This document shows positions 22,079 through 31,745 of a stretch of 64,000 bases of DNA, one piece after another. The notes below the pieces were generated by a model. The model had not been told where the DNA came from and searched no databases. It saw only the letters and a program-made list of their open reading frames with translations. The position numbers were made by a program, and so were the translations under genes. The first letter of the stretch is position 1, and every line of letters begins with the position of its first letter. The stretch is taken from the NCBI RefSeq assembly GCF_900573885.1, contig NZ_UPSE01000453.1, positions 248,001 through 312,000 of the forward strand, in the 5' to 3' direction. Source of the stretch: Pseudomonas viridiflava. GTDB taxonomy: Bacteria > Pseudomonadota > Gammaproteobacteria > Pseudomonadales > Pseudomonadaceae.

Positions 22079-23956
22079 ATGACCAATAACCTGAAGTTCA
22101 GCCACAAGATTCTGCTTGCGGCTTCATTGGTGGTGATCGCCGCATTCGCGCTGTTCACCCTGTACAACGACTATCTGCAACGCAACGCCATTCGCGAAGA
22201 CCTGAACAGTTATTTGCAGGAGATGGGCGAGGTCACTGCCAGCAACATTCAGAACTGGCTGTCGGGGCGCATCGTGCTGGTGGAAAGCACGGCGCAATCG
22301 ATCGCCGCCAACAGCGAGCCCGATGCGGTAGCCAGGTTACTGGAGCAGAAAGCGCAAACTTCCACGTTCGACTTCACCTATCTGGGCAGTGCGGACGGCT
22401 CTTTTGTCATGCGCCCCACCAGTGAAATGCCCGCCGGCTACGATCCGCGTACCCGCCCCTGGTACAAAGACGCCGTTGCCGCCGGCACCACCACACTCAC
22501 CGAACCTTACGTAGATGCCGCCACCGGCGCGCTGATCATTACCATCGCCACACCCGCACAGACGGCCGGCGTGGTCGGCGGCGACCTGAGCCTTAATGCG
22601 CTGGTGAAAATCATCAACTCGCTGGATTTCGGCGGCATGGGTTACGCCTTTCTGGTGAGCGCCGACGGCAAGATCCTGGTGCACCCAGACAAAAATCTGG
22701 TGATGAAAAACCTCAAAGACCTCTACCCCACCAACACGCCAAGCATCAGCAGCGCGATCAGCGAGGCCGAGTTGAATGGCGAAGAACGCATTCTTACCTT
22801 TGCCCCGGTTAACGGTTTGCCGTCGGTAAAGTGGTACCTCGGCTTGTCGGTCGACAAGGCCAAGGCCTATTCCATGCTTACCGAATTCCGCACGTCGGCC
22901 ATCGTGATGACCGTGATCGCCGTGGTTGGCATTCTCTTTCTGCTGGGCATGCTCATTCGCGTGCTGATGCAGCCACTGCACGTAATGGCCGGCGCCATGC
23001 GCAACATCGCCCAGGGTGAAGGCGACCTGACCAAACGCCTGGCCGTGCAGTCCAACGACGAATTCGGCGACCTGGCGTCGTCGTTCAACCAGTTTGTCGA
23101 GCGTATCCACAGTTCGATTCGCGAAGTGTCGTCGGCCACCGCCCAGGTCAATGAAGTGGCCAAGCTGGTGGTCAACGCCTCCAACTCATCGATGGTCAAT
23201 TCCGATGAGCAGGCCAACCGCACCAACAGCGTGGCAGCGGCCATCAACCAGCTGGGCGCGGCGGCACAGGAAATTGCGCGCAACGCGGCGGATGCTTCAA
23301 CCCAGGCCTCGGACGCCAAAGTGCTGGCCGAAGACGGACGCCAGGTGGTGGAAAAAACCATCCAGGCCATGAACGAGCTGTCCGACAAAATCCGCACCTC
23401 GTGCGGCAACATCGAGACCTTGAACGGCAAAACCGTCGATATCGGTCAGATTCTGGAAGTGATCAAAAGCATTTCCCAGCAGACCAACCTTCTGGCACTG
23501 AACGCTGCCATCGAGGCAGCGCGAGCCGGTGAAGCCGGGCGCGGCTTTGCGGTGGTGGCCGATGAGGTGCGCAACCTGGCGCACCGCACGCAGGAGTCGG
23601 CGCAGGAAATTCAGAAGATGATCGAAGAGCTGCAAGTGGGCTCGCGGGAATCGGTCACCACCATGACCGAGAGCCAGCGCTACAGCGAAGAAAGCGTGGA
23701 AATTGCCAACCGCGCCGGCGAGCGCCTGGGCAGCGTGACGCAGCGCATTGGTGAAATCGACGGCATGAACCAATCGGTTGCCACCGCCACCGAGGAGCAG
23801 ACCTCGGTCGTGGAGTCGCTGAACATGGACATCAGCGAAATCAACATGCTCAACCAGGAAGGCGTGGAAAACCTTCAAGCCACGTTGCGTGCCTGCGGCG
23901 ATCTGGAACAGCAGGCCACGCGGCTCAAGCAGTTGGTGGACAGTTTCAGGATTTAA
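22079..23956 (+). CDS. Methyl-accepting chemotaxis protein, amino-acid dCache type (PctA/B/C-like)
   Basis: Transmembrane chemoreceptor of 625 residues. TM1 is about 11-31 and TM2 about 280-302. The periplasmic region between them is a double-Cache domain with [13 protein letters not shown] and a later [10 protein letters not shown], which is the motif for binding amino-acid carboxyl and amino groups. So it probably senses L-amino acids, like P. aeruginosa PctA, PctB and PctC. A HAMP domain follows ([20 protein letters not shown]), then a long signalling domain with tip [20 protein letters not shown]. No CheR pentapeptide is present at the C-terminus (DSFRI). ATG at 22079 is preferred to GTG at 22055. 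A REP-like hairpin follows the stop. Confidence 0.92.
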   Translation: MTNNLKFSHKILLAASLVVIAAFALFTLYNDYLQRNAIREDLNSYLQEMGEVTASNIQNWLSGRIVLVESTAQSIAANSEPDAVARLLEQKAQTSTFDFTYLGSADGSFVMRPTSEMPAGYDPRTRPWYKDAVAAGTTTLTEPYVDAATGALIITIATPAQTAGVVGGDLSLNALVKIINSLDFGGMGYAFLVSADGKILVHPDKNLVMKNLKDLYPTNTPSISSAISEAELNGEERILTFAPVNGLPSVKWYLGLSVDKAKAYSMLTEFRTSAIVMTVIAVVGILFLLGMLIRVLMQPLHVMAGAMRNIAQGEGDLTKRLAVQSNDEFGDLASSFNQFVERIHSSIREVSSATAQVNEVAKLVVNASNSSMVNSDEQANRTNSVAAAINQLGAAAQEIARNAADASTQASDAKVLAEDGRQVVEKTIQAMNELSDKIRTSCGNIETLNGKTVDIGQILEVIKSISQQTNLLALNAAIEAARAGEAGRGFAVVADEVRNLAHRTQESAQEIQKMIEELQVGSRESVTTMTESQRYSEESVEIANRAGERLGSVTQRIGEIDGMNQSVATATEEQTSVVESLNMDISEINMLNQEGVENLQATLRACGDLEQQATRLKQLVDSFRI

Positions 23957-23971
23957 CGCGTCGGAACGTTT

Positions 23972-24045
23972 TGTTGGGCTTCGCCTCCGGCTCAACCCAA
24001 CCTACGATCATGCGTAGGTTGGGTTGAGCGAAGCGAAGCCCAACA
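23972..24045. repeat. Inverted pair of 'GTAGGTTGGGTTGAGC' elements
   Basis: Left arm 23972-24006 and right arm 24013-24045 are near-perfect complements (TGTTGGGCTTCGC ... GCGAAGCCCAACA). The same element recurs at 39574-39605 and 39704-39738. The fold would give a stem of over 30 bp just after the chemoreceptor stop and may act as a terminator. Confidence 0.85.
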
Positions 24046-24073
24046 GCCCCTCCCATGCCCCTCACAGCCCACC

Positions 24074-24247
24074 TCAACCCTCAGGCTTGGTATCCGCCTC
24101 GGGGTGCAACTCATCCCAAAGCCTGGCGGCCTCTTCAAACTCGGTGCCGGTTTCTTCGTCCATCGCGTCCGGGTCGTAGCGACTCAGGCAGCCCTCGCCC
24201 AACGTGGCGGGCGCGGTGGAGGTGGCACGGTCCAGCGGGTCGTTCAT
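24074..24247 (-). CDS. Small acidic conserved-type protein
   Basis: A 57-residue frame below the usual size cutoff: it starts MNDPLDRATSTAPATLGEGC and ends HPEADTKPEG. It is strongly acidic, with a predicted helix in DEETGTEFEEAARLWDELH. GAGG lies 7 nt before the ATG, and the start is 17 bp downstream of the purU stop, so it should be cotranscribed. P. aeruginosa also has a small unnamed gene at this place beside purU1. Function unknown. Confidence 0.65.
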   Translation of the reverse strand: MNDPLDRATSTAPATLGEGCLSRYDPDAMDEETGTEFEEAARLWDELHPEADTKPEG

Positions 24248-24264
24248 GGGCTGCCTCGCAATGA

Positions 24265-25116
24265 TCAGTCGAATACGACGGTTTTATTGTTGTGCACCAG
24301 CACGCGATCTTCCAGGTGATAGCGCAGGCCACGGGCGAGCACCATTTTTTCCACGTCCTTGCCCAGGCGCACCAGCTCTTCAATGCTGTCGCGGTGGCTG
24401 ATGCGCACCACGTCCTGCTCGATGATCGGGCCGGCATCCAGCTCTTCGGTCACATAGTGCGAGGTGGCGCCAATCAGCTTTACGCCTCGCAGCGACGCCT
24501 GGTGATAAGGCTTGGCGCCGATAAACGAGGGCAGGAAGCTGTGGTGAATGTTGATCACCCGCTGAGCGAACTCCTGGCACAACTCCGGCGGCAGAATCTG
24601 CATATAGCGGGCAAGCACCACCACATCGGCACCCACTTCACGCACCAGACGCGTGACTTCGGCGAACGCCGGCTCTTTATTCAGCGGATTGACCGGCACA
24701 TGGTGGAACGGAATGCCGTGCCACTCGACCATGCTGCGCAAGTCGTTGTGGTTGGAAATAACGCAGGGAATCTCGCAGTCCAGTTCATCGCTGTGCCAGC
24801 GGTGCAGCAGATCGGCCAGGCAGTGGGATTCGCGGCTGGCCATCAGCACCACACGCTTCTTTTGTTCTGAATCGGTAATGCGCCATTCCATGGAGAACTG
24901 TTTGGCGATGGGCGCAAACGCCTGGCGGAAGCCGTCGAGATCAAAGGGCAGCGAGTCGGCGCGAATTTCGTGGCGCATAAAGAACCAGCCGTTCTGGTTA
25001 TCCGAATGATGGCTCGCTTCAGTGATCCAGCCGTTATAGGTCGCCAGAAAGTTGCTGACCTTGGCAACGATGCCAACGCCATCGGGGCAGGCGATTACCA
25101 AGCGAAAAGTGCGCAT
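24265..25116 (-). CDS. purU: Formyltetrahydrofolate deformylase PurU
   Basis: Hydrolyses 10-formyl-THF to THF and formate, feeding formate to purine synthesis and balancing the one-carbon pool; cytoplasmic. It has 283 residues from ATG 25116, with GGAGTT 7 nt upstream. The N-terminal ACT domain (FRLVIACPDGVGIVAKVSNFL) is followed by the formyltransferase fold. INIHHSFLPSFIGAKPYHQA has the catalytic Asn/His of the family, and Asp in TEELDAGPIIEQD completes the triad. It is divergent from mvaT, as recalled for P. aeruginosa purU1. Confidence 0.96.
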   Translation of the reverse strand: MRTFRLVIACPDGVGIVAKVSNFLATYNGWITEASHHSDNQNGWFFMRHEIRADSLPFDLDGFRQAFAPIAKQFSMEWRITDSEQKKRVVLMASRESHCLADLLHRWHSDELDCEIPCVISNHNDLRSMVEWHGIPFHHVPVNPLNKEPAFAEVTRLVREVGADVVVLARYMQILPPELCQEFAQRVINIHHSFLPSFIGAKPYHQASLRGVKLIGATSHYVTEELDAGPIIEQDVVRISHRDSIEELVRLGKDVEKMVLARGLRYHLEDRVLVHNNKTVVFD

Positions 25117-25334
25117 GCGGGAACTCCAGAAACTCACAAAGGCGGCCATTCTAGCGACAGCGCGGGAAAACTTCAGCAGCCAGTGCTCAGCACATGCCCA
25201 GGCACATGGCCCTGCTTAGTGCAGGGGTTAAATCAAAAACTGATAAAACCCGTTCAACTATTTAGCGCAGGTCTGGTCATACTCGACGAACCCATAAGAC
25301 TTGAAACTAATTCAGGCAAAACTTTTCAAACATG

Positions 25335-25363
25335 TTTACTTGCATTAAGTGCCTGACTATTAT
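25335..25363 (+). promoter_or_regulatory. Candidate sigma-70 promoter of mvaT
   Basis: TTTACT (25335-25340) and TATTAT (25358-25363) are 17 bp apart, inside an AT-rich stretch. The predicted start gives a leader of about 35 nt. MvaT binds AT-rich DNA, so self-regulation is plausible. Confidence 0.55.
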
Positions 25364-25404
25364 CACCAACACTAACCCCCGACCTCCGATTCAAGGTATC
25401 GCCC

Positions 25405-25779
25405 ATGTCCCTGATCAATGAATACCGCGCCACAGAAGAAGCCATCAAAGAACTGCAAGAGCGTCTGAAAAACCTCTCGCAAGATGACAAGCTGAAAAAA
25501 GAACTGGAATTCGAAGGCAAACTGCGCACCCTGATGGGCGAATACCAGAAGTCGCTGCGTGACATCATTGCCATGCTCGACCCGGACGCCAAATCGAGCA
25601 AAGCGCCACGCGCCGCTAAAGCCACTGGCAGCAAGCGTGCTCGCAAAGTTAAGCAATACAAAAACCCGAACACCGGTGAAGTCATCGAAACCAAAGGTGG
25701 CAACCACAAAACCCTGAAAGAGTGGAAAGCCAAGTGGGGCGCAGCTGACGTTGAAGGCTGGGCTACCTTGCTCGACTAA
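25405..25779 (+). CDS. mvaT: H-NS-type nucleoid protein MvaT
   Basis: Xenogeneic silencer of 124 residues that binds AT-rich DNA and represses acquired genes. The N-terminal 60 residues form a coiled-coil oligomerisation domain (EEAIKELQERLKNLSQDDKL). A basic linker (KSSKAPRAAKATGSKRARK) follows. The C-terminal DNA-binding domain has TGEVIETKGGNHKTLKEWK, which holds the minor-groove GGN loop of the MvaT family. It is monocistronic with a clear terminator. The low-GC PI-PLC and hcp-linked genes in this window are natural targets. Confidence 0.96.
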   Translation: MSLINEYRATEEAIKELQERLKNLSQDDKLKKELEFEGKLRTLMGEYQKSLRDIIAMLDPDAKSSKAPRAAKATGSKRARKVKQYKNPNTGEVIETKGGNHKTLKEWKAKWGAADVEGWATLLD

Positions 25780-25829
25780 GTCCACCTCATGTGGGCCGAG
25801 GCGGATCAACACTGCTTCAGGTTATAAAT

Positions 25830-25858
25830 AAAAAACGCCGGTTATGCCGGCGTTTTTT
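25830..25858. terminator. Bidirectional terminator between mvaT and sbcB
   Basis: AAAAAACGCCGG / CCGGCGTTTTTT with a 5-nt loop. T runs are present on both strands, so it can end both convergent transcripts. Confidence 0.92.
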
Positions 25859-25873
25859 ATTGCGCGGATTTTG

Positions 25874-27313
25874 TTAAGCGTCGGTGAGCGCGTATCGCTC
25901 ACGAAGACTCGACGCGTAGTTCTGCCACTGCTCAAGCACCGCTTGTTGCGCAGCGGTGGCGCTGCCCCAGGCTTGCTGCAGCGCAGTATCGAACGCCGCC
26001 AGGGTGTTGGGCGCGCCAAGCTCGGAGTGGCTAAGGCGCTGCTGACAAAATTGGCGCCATTTTTGTTGCTCGGCAGCGCTCAGGGTGTCGGGGAAGTTTC
26101 GCGCACGGTAACGGAATAACAGTTCCGGCAAACGTGCGTCATCGAATGGCCATTGTTCCTGTGCCAATCGTAGTGGCTCCGCCGTACGAACTTCCTCACA
26201 CAAACGTCTGTCGCGGTCACCTATAAAACCGTCATATAGCTGTTGTTCCGGATCTTCACTGGGGGTGAACGCTTCGCTGGCATAAACCGTCTGCAGTTTT
26301 TCCTGCCAACTTGCCTGACTGCTACGCAGTAGCTCGGCATGTCGTTCAATTTCCACCATATCCAGTTGCAGCCGCTGTTTATCTTCTTCGCGCAGCACAC
26401 CCATGGGCGCAACCACTGGGCAACGATTGATATGCATAAGTTTCAGCGGCACCGGCAATTGACCTTCCGGCAAATGCTCGCGACGGGTGTAAAGCAGCTG
26501 GCGCAAGTTTTCGCCGTCGAGATTCAACAACGGCGTCGGGTCACTTTGCAGATCGCAAACAATCAACGCATTGCGATTGCGCGGATGCCAAGCCAGCGGC
26601 AATACCACCGCCAGGTAATTACGCGCCGCCGAAAAGCGCCCCGATATATGCACCAGCGGCTGCAACAGGCGAACTTGGTCGAGCACCTTTTGTTTGCTGC
26701 GCAACTGGTAGAGGTAGTCGTACAGTTTCGGTTGTTTGCTGCGCACTAACTTGGCCAGGCCAATGGTGGCGCGCACATCGGATAACGCATCGTGCGCCTG
26801 GCCGTGGTCGATCCCGTTCTCGGCGGTCAGGCGCTCCAGTTTGAGACTGACCCGTCCTGCTTCCTGCGGCCAGTTGATGCCTTCAGGGCGCAGCGCGTAG
26901 GCCGTGCGTACAACGTCGATCAGGTCCCAGCGACTGTTACCGCCTTGCCACTCGCGGGCATAGGGGTCGAAGAAGTTGCGGTACAGGCTGTAGCGGGTCA
27001 CTTCATCGTCGAAGCGCAGGCTGTTGTAGCCGGCACTGCAGGTGGCCGGCTGTACCATCTCGGCGTGCACGCGGGTCATGAAATCGGCTTCGTCCAAGCC
27101 CTTGTTCGCGAGCGTATCCGGGGTAATGCCGGTAATCAGGCAAGCCATCGGGTGCGGCAGGATATCGTCGCTCGGCCGGCAATACAGGTTCACCGGCTCG
27201 CCGATTTCGTTCAGCGCTTCATCGGTGCGAATGCCGGCCACTTGCAGCGGGCGGTCACTGCGAGGGTCGATGCCGGTGGTTTCGTAGTCGTACCAAAAGA
27301 TGCTTGCGCTCAC
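25874..27313 (-). CDS. sbcB: Exodeoxyribonuclease I SbcB
   Basis: 3'-5' single-strand DNA exonuclease of 479 residues acting in recombination and mismatch repair. GTG start at 27313 with AAGGAA 7 nt upstream. The DEDDh exonuclease motifs are seen: YDYETTGID near residue 8, NSLRFDDEVTRYSLYRN, and HDALSDVRATIGLA. The central SH3-like and C-terminal helical regions of ExoI follow (HINRCPVVAP; LLFRYRARNFPDTL). The length is as expected. It converges on mvaT. Confidence 0.96.
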   Translation of the reverse strand: MSASIFWYDYETTGIDPRSDRPLQVAGIRTDEALNEIGEPVNLYCRPSDDILPHPMACLITGITPDTLANKGLDEADFMTRVHAEMVQPATCSAGYNSLRFDDEVTRYSLYRNFFDPYAREWQGGNSRWDLIDVVRTAYALRPEGINWPQEAGRVSLKLERLTAENGIDHGQAHDALSDVRATIGLAKLVRSKQPKLYDYLYQLRSKQKVLDQVRLLQPLVHISGRFSAARNYLAVVLPLAWHPRNRNALIVCDLQSDPTPLLNLDGENLRQLLYTRREHLPEGQLPVPLKLMHINRCPVVAPMGVLREEDKQRLQLDMVEIERHAELLRSSQASWQEKLQTVYASEAFTPSEDPEQQLYDGFIGDRDRRLCEEVRTAEPLRLAQEQWPFDDARLPELLFRYRARNFPDTLSAAEQQKWRQFCQQRLSHSELGAPNTLAAFDTALQQAWGSATAAQQAVLEQWQNYASSLRERYALTDA

Positions 27314-27556
27314 GGCGGTTCCTTATGCGAGCCGGCGCAGTTGCAAGCTGCGGGGCGAGAATGGCGAATGGAAAGCGGCGGCAGTCTAGCACCGCATAAA
27401 AACCCCAAGGTGCATGCCCACTGGCCGGCGAATGGCTGGTGCCCTGTCGTCATTAACTTTGATGCGCCGCACACGCCGCGCGGTCTGGGCTTGCCGCCAA
27501 GATGGCCGACGGCTAGCATGCGGCCACTCGGAGAACCTACCCACAAGGAAGTAAGC

Positions 27557-28369
27557 ATGACCGACTCCATCGCTCCCAATCCCTTCGCAGCACCGGCCAG
27601 CAACCTGCAGGCCATTCCCGACGCCGCCGGCGTGCCCACTATTGAAGAAGCATTGAGCCGCCGTTACGACTTCGGCGTCAGCGATCTGCTGGGCGAAGCC
27701 TGGCGCCTGACCAAGGGCACCAAAGGCATCATCATCGGCGGCTTCGTGGTGTTCTACGCGGCACTGTTCGCGGTCATGAACATTCTCACCATCGTGCTGA
27801 CCGTGTTCGGCGTGGCCGGCATCGCAGGCATGGGCCTGATGGGCGGCGACGACGGCTCCATGGCCGTTGGCGCAATGATCGCCTTCATGATCGGCTCCAT
27901 GCTGATCGGCTTCCTCGCCACCGCGATGGTTTACCCGTTTCTGGCGGGCATCAACATGGTCGGCATTCGCGCCGCCGCTGGCCAGCCGGTGCGCTTCGGT
28001 GAAATGTTCAGCCACTTCGGTCGCTCGGTACCGGTGGTGATCACCGCGCTGCTGATGAGCGTGCTGATCATGGTCGGCTATCTGTTGTTCGTGATTCCGG
28101 GCATCTACCTGAGCGTTGCCTACATGCTCGCCATTCCGCTGGTTGTTGAGCGCGGTCTGTCGCCGTGGCAAGCACTGGAAGCCTCGCGCAAAGCCATTGG
28201 CCAACACTGGTTCAAAGTGTTCGGCCTGCTGATGATTTTCGGCGTGCTGATGGCGCTTAGCGGCCTGACGCTCTTTATCGGCCTGCTGTGGCTGATTCCG
28301 TTGATGGTCGTGGCCATCGGCGTGCTGTACCGCACCATCTTTGGCGTGCGTCCGGTAGCGACCCACTAA
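27557..28369 (+). CDS. Multi-pass membrane protein of the MoxR locus
   Basis: Inner-membrane protein of 270 residues, function unknown. After a 55-residue soluble N-terminus there are about five hydrophobic segments (GIIIGGFVVFYAALFAVM, AMIAFMIGSMLIGFLATAMV, VVITALLMSVLIMVGYLLFV, LLMIFGVLMALSGLTLFIG, LLWLIPLMVVAIGVL). FVIPGIYLSVAYMLAIPLVV resembles proteins annotated as BPSS1780 or DUF975-like. AAGGAAG precedes the ATG at 27557; the frame is open to 26792 only because it runs antisense to sbcB. It sits 91 bp upstream of the RDD gene and likely heads that operon. Confidence 0.75.
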   Translation: MTDSIAPNPFAAPASNLQAIPDAAGVPTIEEALSRRYDFGVSDLLGEAWRLTKGTKGIIIGGFVVFYAALFAVMNILTIVLTVFGVAGIAGMGLMGGDDGSMAVGAMIAFMIGSMLIGFLATAMVYPFLAGINMVGIRAAAGQPVRFGEMFSHFGRSVPVVITALLMSVLIMVGYLLFVIPGIYLSVAYMLAIPLVVERGLSPWQALEASRKAIGQHWFKVFGLLMIFGVLMALSGLTLFIGLLWLIPLMVVAIGVLYRTIFGVRPVATH

Positions 28370-28460
28370 GTCGACCGATACAACCGGGCCTGTTACAAGG
28401 CCCGGTTGCTTCCCCGCCTGCTGCTCGCTAGCATCGGGCTTTCCTCGACGCCGTGCCCCG

Positions 28461-29186
28461 ATGCCTCACTCCCCGTCCCCTGCACTTCCCTCTGCGCCTG
28501 GCACCTTGCTGGATACGCGCTTTCACGTGGAAACGCCGGAAGGCATCGACCTGGTCATGCGCCCCGCCGGCCTGTTGGTACGCGCCCTCGCCTTTGCTAT
28601 CGACCTGGCCATTCGCGGTCTCATTCTTGGCGTTGCCGCTTTTGTACTCGCCATGCTCGGCCAGCTCGGCATGGGCCTGGGCGCGATTTTGTATTTCCTC
28701 GTGAACTGGTGGTACATGGTGCTGTTCGAGGTGCTCAACCAGGGGCGCTCGCCGGGCAAGCAGTTCATGGGCTTGCGGGTGGTTCACGATGACGGCACGC
28801 CAATCGGCTGGGCCGCCTCGCTGACCCGCAACCTGTTGCGCTTTGTTGATGTGCTGCCCTTCTCCTACGCCTTCGGCATTATCAGTTGCCTGAACAACCG
28901 CACCTTCAAACGCCTGGGCGACCTGGCTGCCGGCAGTCTGGTGGTGTACCGCGATGTTCCCCTGCAACGCCCGCCGCTGGTAAATGCCGAACCGCTGCGT
29001 GCACCGTTCCCGCTGAGCCTGAATGAGCAACGGGCGGTGATGAGCTTCAGCGAACGCCAGGGCGAACTCTCTGCCGCGCGGCGTCAGGAACTGGCGGCCA
29101 TTCTTGCCGAGCCATTGCAGGTGCCACCCGAGCAGGCTGAACAGCAGCTCAACCGTATCGCCAGCGGCTTGCTGGGGCCGACATGA
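28461..29186 (+). CDS. RDD family membrane protein
   Basis: Protein of 241 residues with an RDD domain at about 35-155. GLLVRALAFAIDLAIRG carries the family Arg and Asp, and LNQGRSPGKQFMGLRVV and NRTFKRLGDLAAGSLVVY are its conserved loops. It has three to four membrane segments followed by a soluble helical C-terminus (SFSERQGELSAARRQELAAIL). RDD proteins are often found with MoxR and DUF58 genes; some are thought to be ion exchangers. Its stop overlaps the next start by 4 nt (ATGA). Confidence 0.8.
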   Translation: MPHSPSPALPSAPGTLLDTRFHVETPEGIDLVMRPAGLLVRALAFAIDLAIRGLILGVAAFVLAMLGQLGMGLGAILYFLVNWWYMVLFEVLNQGRSPGKQFMGLRVVHDDGTPIGWAASLTRNLLRFVDVLPFSYAFGIISCLNNRTFKRLGDLAAGSLVVYRDVPLQRPPLVNAEPLRAPFPLSLNEQRAVMSFSERQGELSAARRQELAAILAEPLQVPPEQAEQQLNRIASGLLGPT

Positions 29187-30160
29187 AACAGACCCTGTTC
29201 GAGAGCCGTCACCAGGCCGAATGGCAACGCTTCACCGGCTTGCTCGAAAGCCTCGAGCGCGGCAAGGCGTCGGCCGAGGCGAGCCAGACATTCGCCGCCG
29301 ATTACCGGCGCCTTTGTCATCACCTGGCCCTGGCGCAAGAGCGCGGTTACAGCAGTCACCTGATCGACCAGTTGCAGTTGCTCGCCATGCGCGGGCACCA
29401 GCAGTTCTACCGTCACCGCAGCCACCTGGGTGCGCAGATCATTCAATTCGTGCTGGGCGGTTTCGCCCGCCTGGTGCGCGAAGAATGGCGCAGCGTGCTG
29501 GTGGCCACGCTGGCGTTCTTCGGCAGCCTGATTCTCATGGGCGCGCTGGTGTATGCCTTCCCCGACCTTATCTACAGCATCATGGCGCCCGACCAGGTGG
29601 CGGACATGGAAAACATGTACGACCCCGACGCCCGCCGTATCGGCCGCAATGAACGCGACGCCGGCGACGACTGGATGATGTTCGGCTACTACATCATGAA
29701 CAACATCGGCATCTCGTTTCAGACCTTCGCCAGCGGCTTGCTGTTTGGCCTGGGCAGCCTGTTCTTCCTGTTATTCAACGGCCTCACCATTGGTGCCGTG
29801 GCGGGTCACCTGACCCAGGTTGGCTACACCGAAACCTTCTGGTCGTTCGTGATTGGCCATGGTGCATTCGAGCTGACCGGCATCGTGTTCTCCGGTGCCG
29901 CGGGCTTGAAGATGGGCTGGGCGTTGCTCGCGCCCGGGCGTTTCACCCGCGCTGAAGCCTTGCGCCGGGCCGCCGGCCGCGCCGTGCAACTAGTGGCCGG
30001 GGTGATCCTGTTTTTGCTGATCGCCGCGTTTGTCGAGGCGTACTGGTCGTCCATGACCTTCACCACGCCGCTGGTGAAGGTCATCGTCGGCGCCGGGCTC
30101 TGGACCCTGGTGCTGAGCTATTTCGTGTTTGCCGGTCGGGGTGTGCATGCGCCTGACTGA
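29183..30160 (+). CDS. SpoIIM-like membrane protein (stage II sporulation M family)
   Basis: Inner-membrane protein of 325 residues. A 100-residue soluble part (FESRHQAEWQRFTGLLESLE) is followed by about five membrane segments. The DUF95/SpoIIM core is YYIMNNIGISFQTFASGLLFGLGSLFFLLFNGL and GHGAFELTGIVFSGAAGL, described here by pieces: the NN-x-G and HG-x-FEL motifs. In non-sporulating bacteria this family sits in MoxR operons. It overlaps the RDD gene by 4 nt and the next gene by 14 nt, so translation is probably coupled. Confidence 0.82.
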   Translation: MKQTLFESRHQAEWQRFTGLLESLERGKASAEASQTFAADYRRLCHHLALAQERGYSSHLIDQLQLLAMRGHQQFYRHRSHLGAQIIQFVLGGFARLVREEWRSVLVATLAFFGSLILMGALVYAFPDLIYSIMAPDQVADMENMYDPDARRIGRNERDAGDDWMMFGYYIMNNIGISFQTFASGLLFGLGSLFFLLFNGLTIGAVAGHLTQVGYTETFWSFVIGHGAFELTGIVFSGAAGLKMGWALLAPGRFTRAEALRRAAGRAVQLVAGVILFLLIAAFVEAYWSSMTFTTPLVKVIVGAGLWTLVLSYFVFAGRGVHAPD

Positions 30161-31745
30161 CGCCAGCGTGGCCATTCGCCCGCGCAGCAACTGGGAAGCC
30201 ATCGACCTTGGCGTGCTGCTGGCGCGGCAACACCTGCGCCTGCTGTTCGGCAGTTTCTTCCTGATCAGCTTTCCGGTATTCGCGCTGATCACCGCCGTGC
30301 TGTGGAATTACCCGAGCGTTACCATGTTTGTGTTCTGGCTGCTCAAGCCGGCGTTCGACCGTTTGCCGCTGCACATTCTGTCGCAGGCCCTGTTTGGCAA
30401 CACGCCGACCCTCAAGCAAGCCGTCAAGGCCTGGCCGCGCCTGCTCAAGCCACAACTGCTGGCAAGCCTGACCTGGCGCCGCCTGAGCTTCACCCGCAGC
30501 TTCGATATGCCGGTGATGCAACTGGAAGGTCTGGGCGGCGAAGCGCGCAGCAAGCGCCTGGTGGTGCTCGGCCAACGCAGCACCGGGGCGGCCACCTGGC
30601 TGACGGTGATTGGCGTGCTTGTCGAAACCGCGCTGCTGTTCGGGCTGACCGCCCTGTTCTACCTGATGCTGCCGCAGCAGATGAAAACCGATTGGGACTG
30701 GCAAAACCTGATCAACCCCGAAGCCGGCGAATGGCTGTGGCTGGAGCACTTGTACAACTCCATGTACGTGCTGGTGCTGTGCCTGTGGGAACCGATCTAT
30801 GTGGCGTGCGGTTTCACTCTGTACCTGAACCGTCGCACCACGCTGGAAGGCTGGGACATCGAACTGACCTTCCGCCGCCTGCGCCAGCGCCTCACCGGCA
30901 TCGCCTATGTGCTGATCCTCGGCTTTGCCGCCCTGCTGCTGAACACGCCCGGCAGCGCCTGGGCTGACGACGAGCCGCCAGCGATTGGCAGTTGCCCGAT
31001 TCCCTACGACGACCCCATCGGCCCGGACAAGGACCGTCTCGCCAGCCAGCAGTTGACCAGCAAGGCTGCGCAGACCAGCATCGGCGAAATTCTCGACGCG
31101 CCGCCGTTCGAAAACCGCGAAACCGTTACCCGCTGGCGCTTCGGCGACGAGCCGAAGAAAGAAGCAAAGAAGCCGAAAGAAACCGGGAAAGACGACTCGT
31201 CCGCCCTGCTCGATGGTCTCAAGGAACTGCTCGAAGCCTGGCAAGGCATGAAGTGGCTGGCCAGTGCGGTTGAAGTGTTCCTCTGGGGCGTGGTGATTAC
31301 CCTGGTGGTGCTGATCGTCTGGCGTTACCGCGAGTGGCTGAGCACCTTTACCAGCAGGTTGTCGCTGCCCAAACGCCAAAAGCGCGAGGTGCCGACCATG
31401 TTGTTCGGCCTCGACGTGGCGCCGGAAAGCCTGCCCGAAGACGTTGCCAGTGCCGTGGAGCGCTTGTGGAGCGAACAACCGCGTGAAGCGCTTGGCCTGT
31501 TGTACCGCGCCCTGCTCAGCCGCCTGCTGCACGACTACCACCTGCCGCTTAAAGGCTCGCATACCGAAGGCGAAGTGCAGCAACTGGTACAGAACCTCGA
31601 ACTCACCGAGCTGACGCGTTTCACCCAGGTACTCACGCGGCATTGGCAAAACCTCGCCTACGGCCATCAAACACCGCCAGACAACCTTAAGCGCGGCCTG
31701 TGTGAAGGCTGGCGGCGGCTGTTCCAGACCGGGGTGCGTCCATGA
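30147..31745 (+). CDS. Membrane protein with C-terminal DUF4129
   Basis: Protein of 532 residues from ATG 30147. TTG at 30129 is less likely. The N-terminal 270 residues have about four membrane segments, two near 35-75 and others at LTVIGVLVETALLFGLTAL and IAYVLILGFAALLL. A periplasmic stretch contains IGSCPIPYDDP, and a charged linker (KKEAKKPKETGKDD) precedes the last segment (VEVFLWGVVITLVVLIVWRY). The cytoplasmic C-terminus is DUF4129 (EALGLLYRALLSRLLHDYHLPL). Known only as part of MoxR-type operons. Its stop overlaps the next start (ATGA). Confidence 0.8.
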   Translation: MRLTDASVAIRPRSNWEAIDLGVLLARQHLRLLFGSFFLISFPVFALITAVLWNYPSVTMFVFWLLKPAFDRLPLHILSQALFGNTPTLKQAVKAWPRLLKPQLLASLTWRRLSFTRSFDMPVMQLEGLGGEARSKRLVVLGQRSTGAATWLTVIGVLVETALLFGLTALFYLMLPQQMKTDWDWQNLINPEAGEWLWLEHLYNSMYVLVLCLWEPIYVACGFTLYLNRRTTLEGWDIELTFRRLRQRLTGIAYVLILGFAALLLNTPGSAWADDEPPAIGSCPIPYDDPIGPDKDRLASQQLTSKAAQTSIGEILDAPPFENRETVTRWRFGDEPKKEAKKPKETGKDDSSALLDGLKELLEAWQGMKWLASAVEVFLWGVVITLVVLIVWRYREWLSTFTSRLSLPKRQKREVPTMLFGLDVAPESLPEDVASAVERLWSEQPREALGLLYRALLSRLLHDYHLPLKGSHTEGEVQQLVQNLELTELTRFTQVLTRHWQNLAYGHQTPPDNLKRGLCEGWRRLFQTGVRP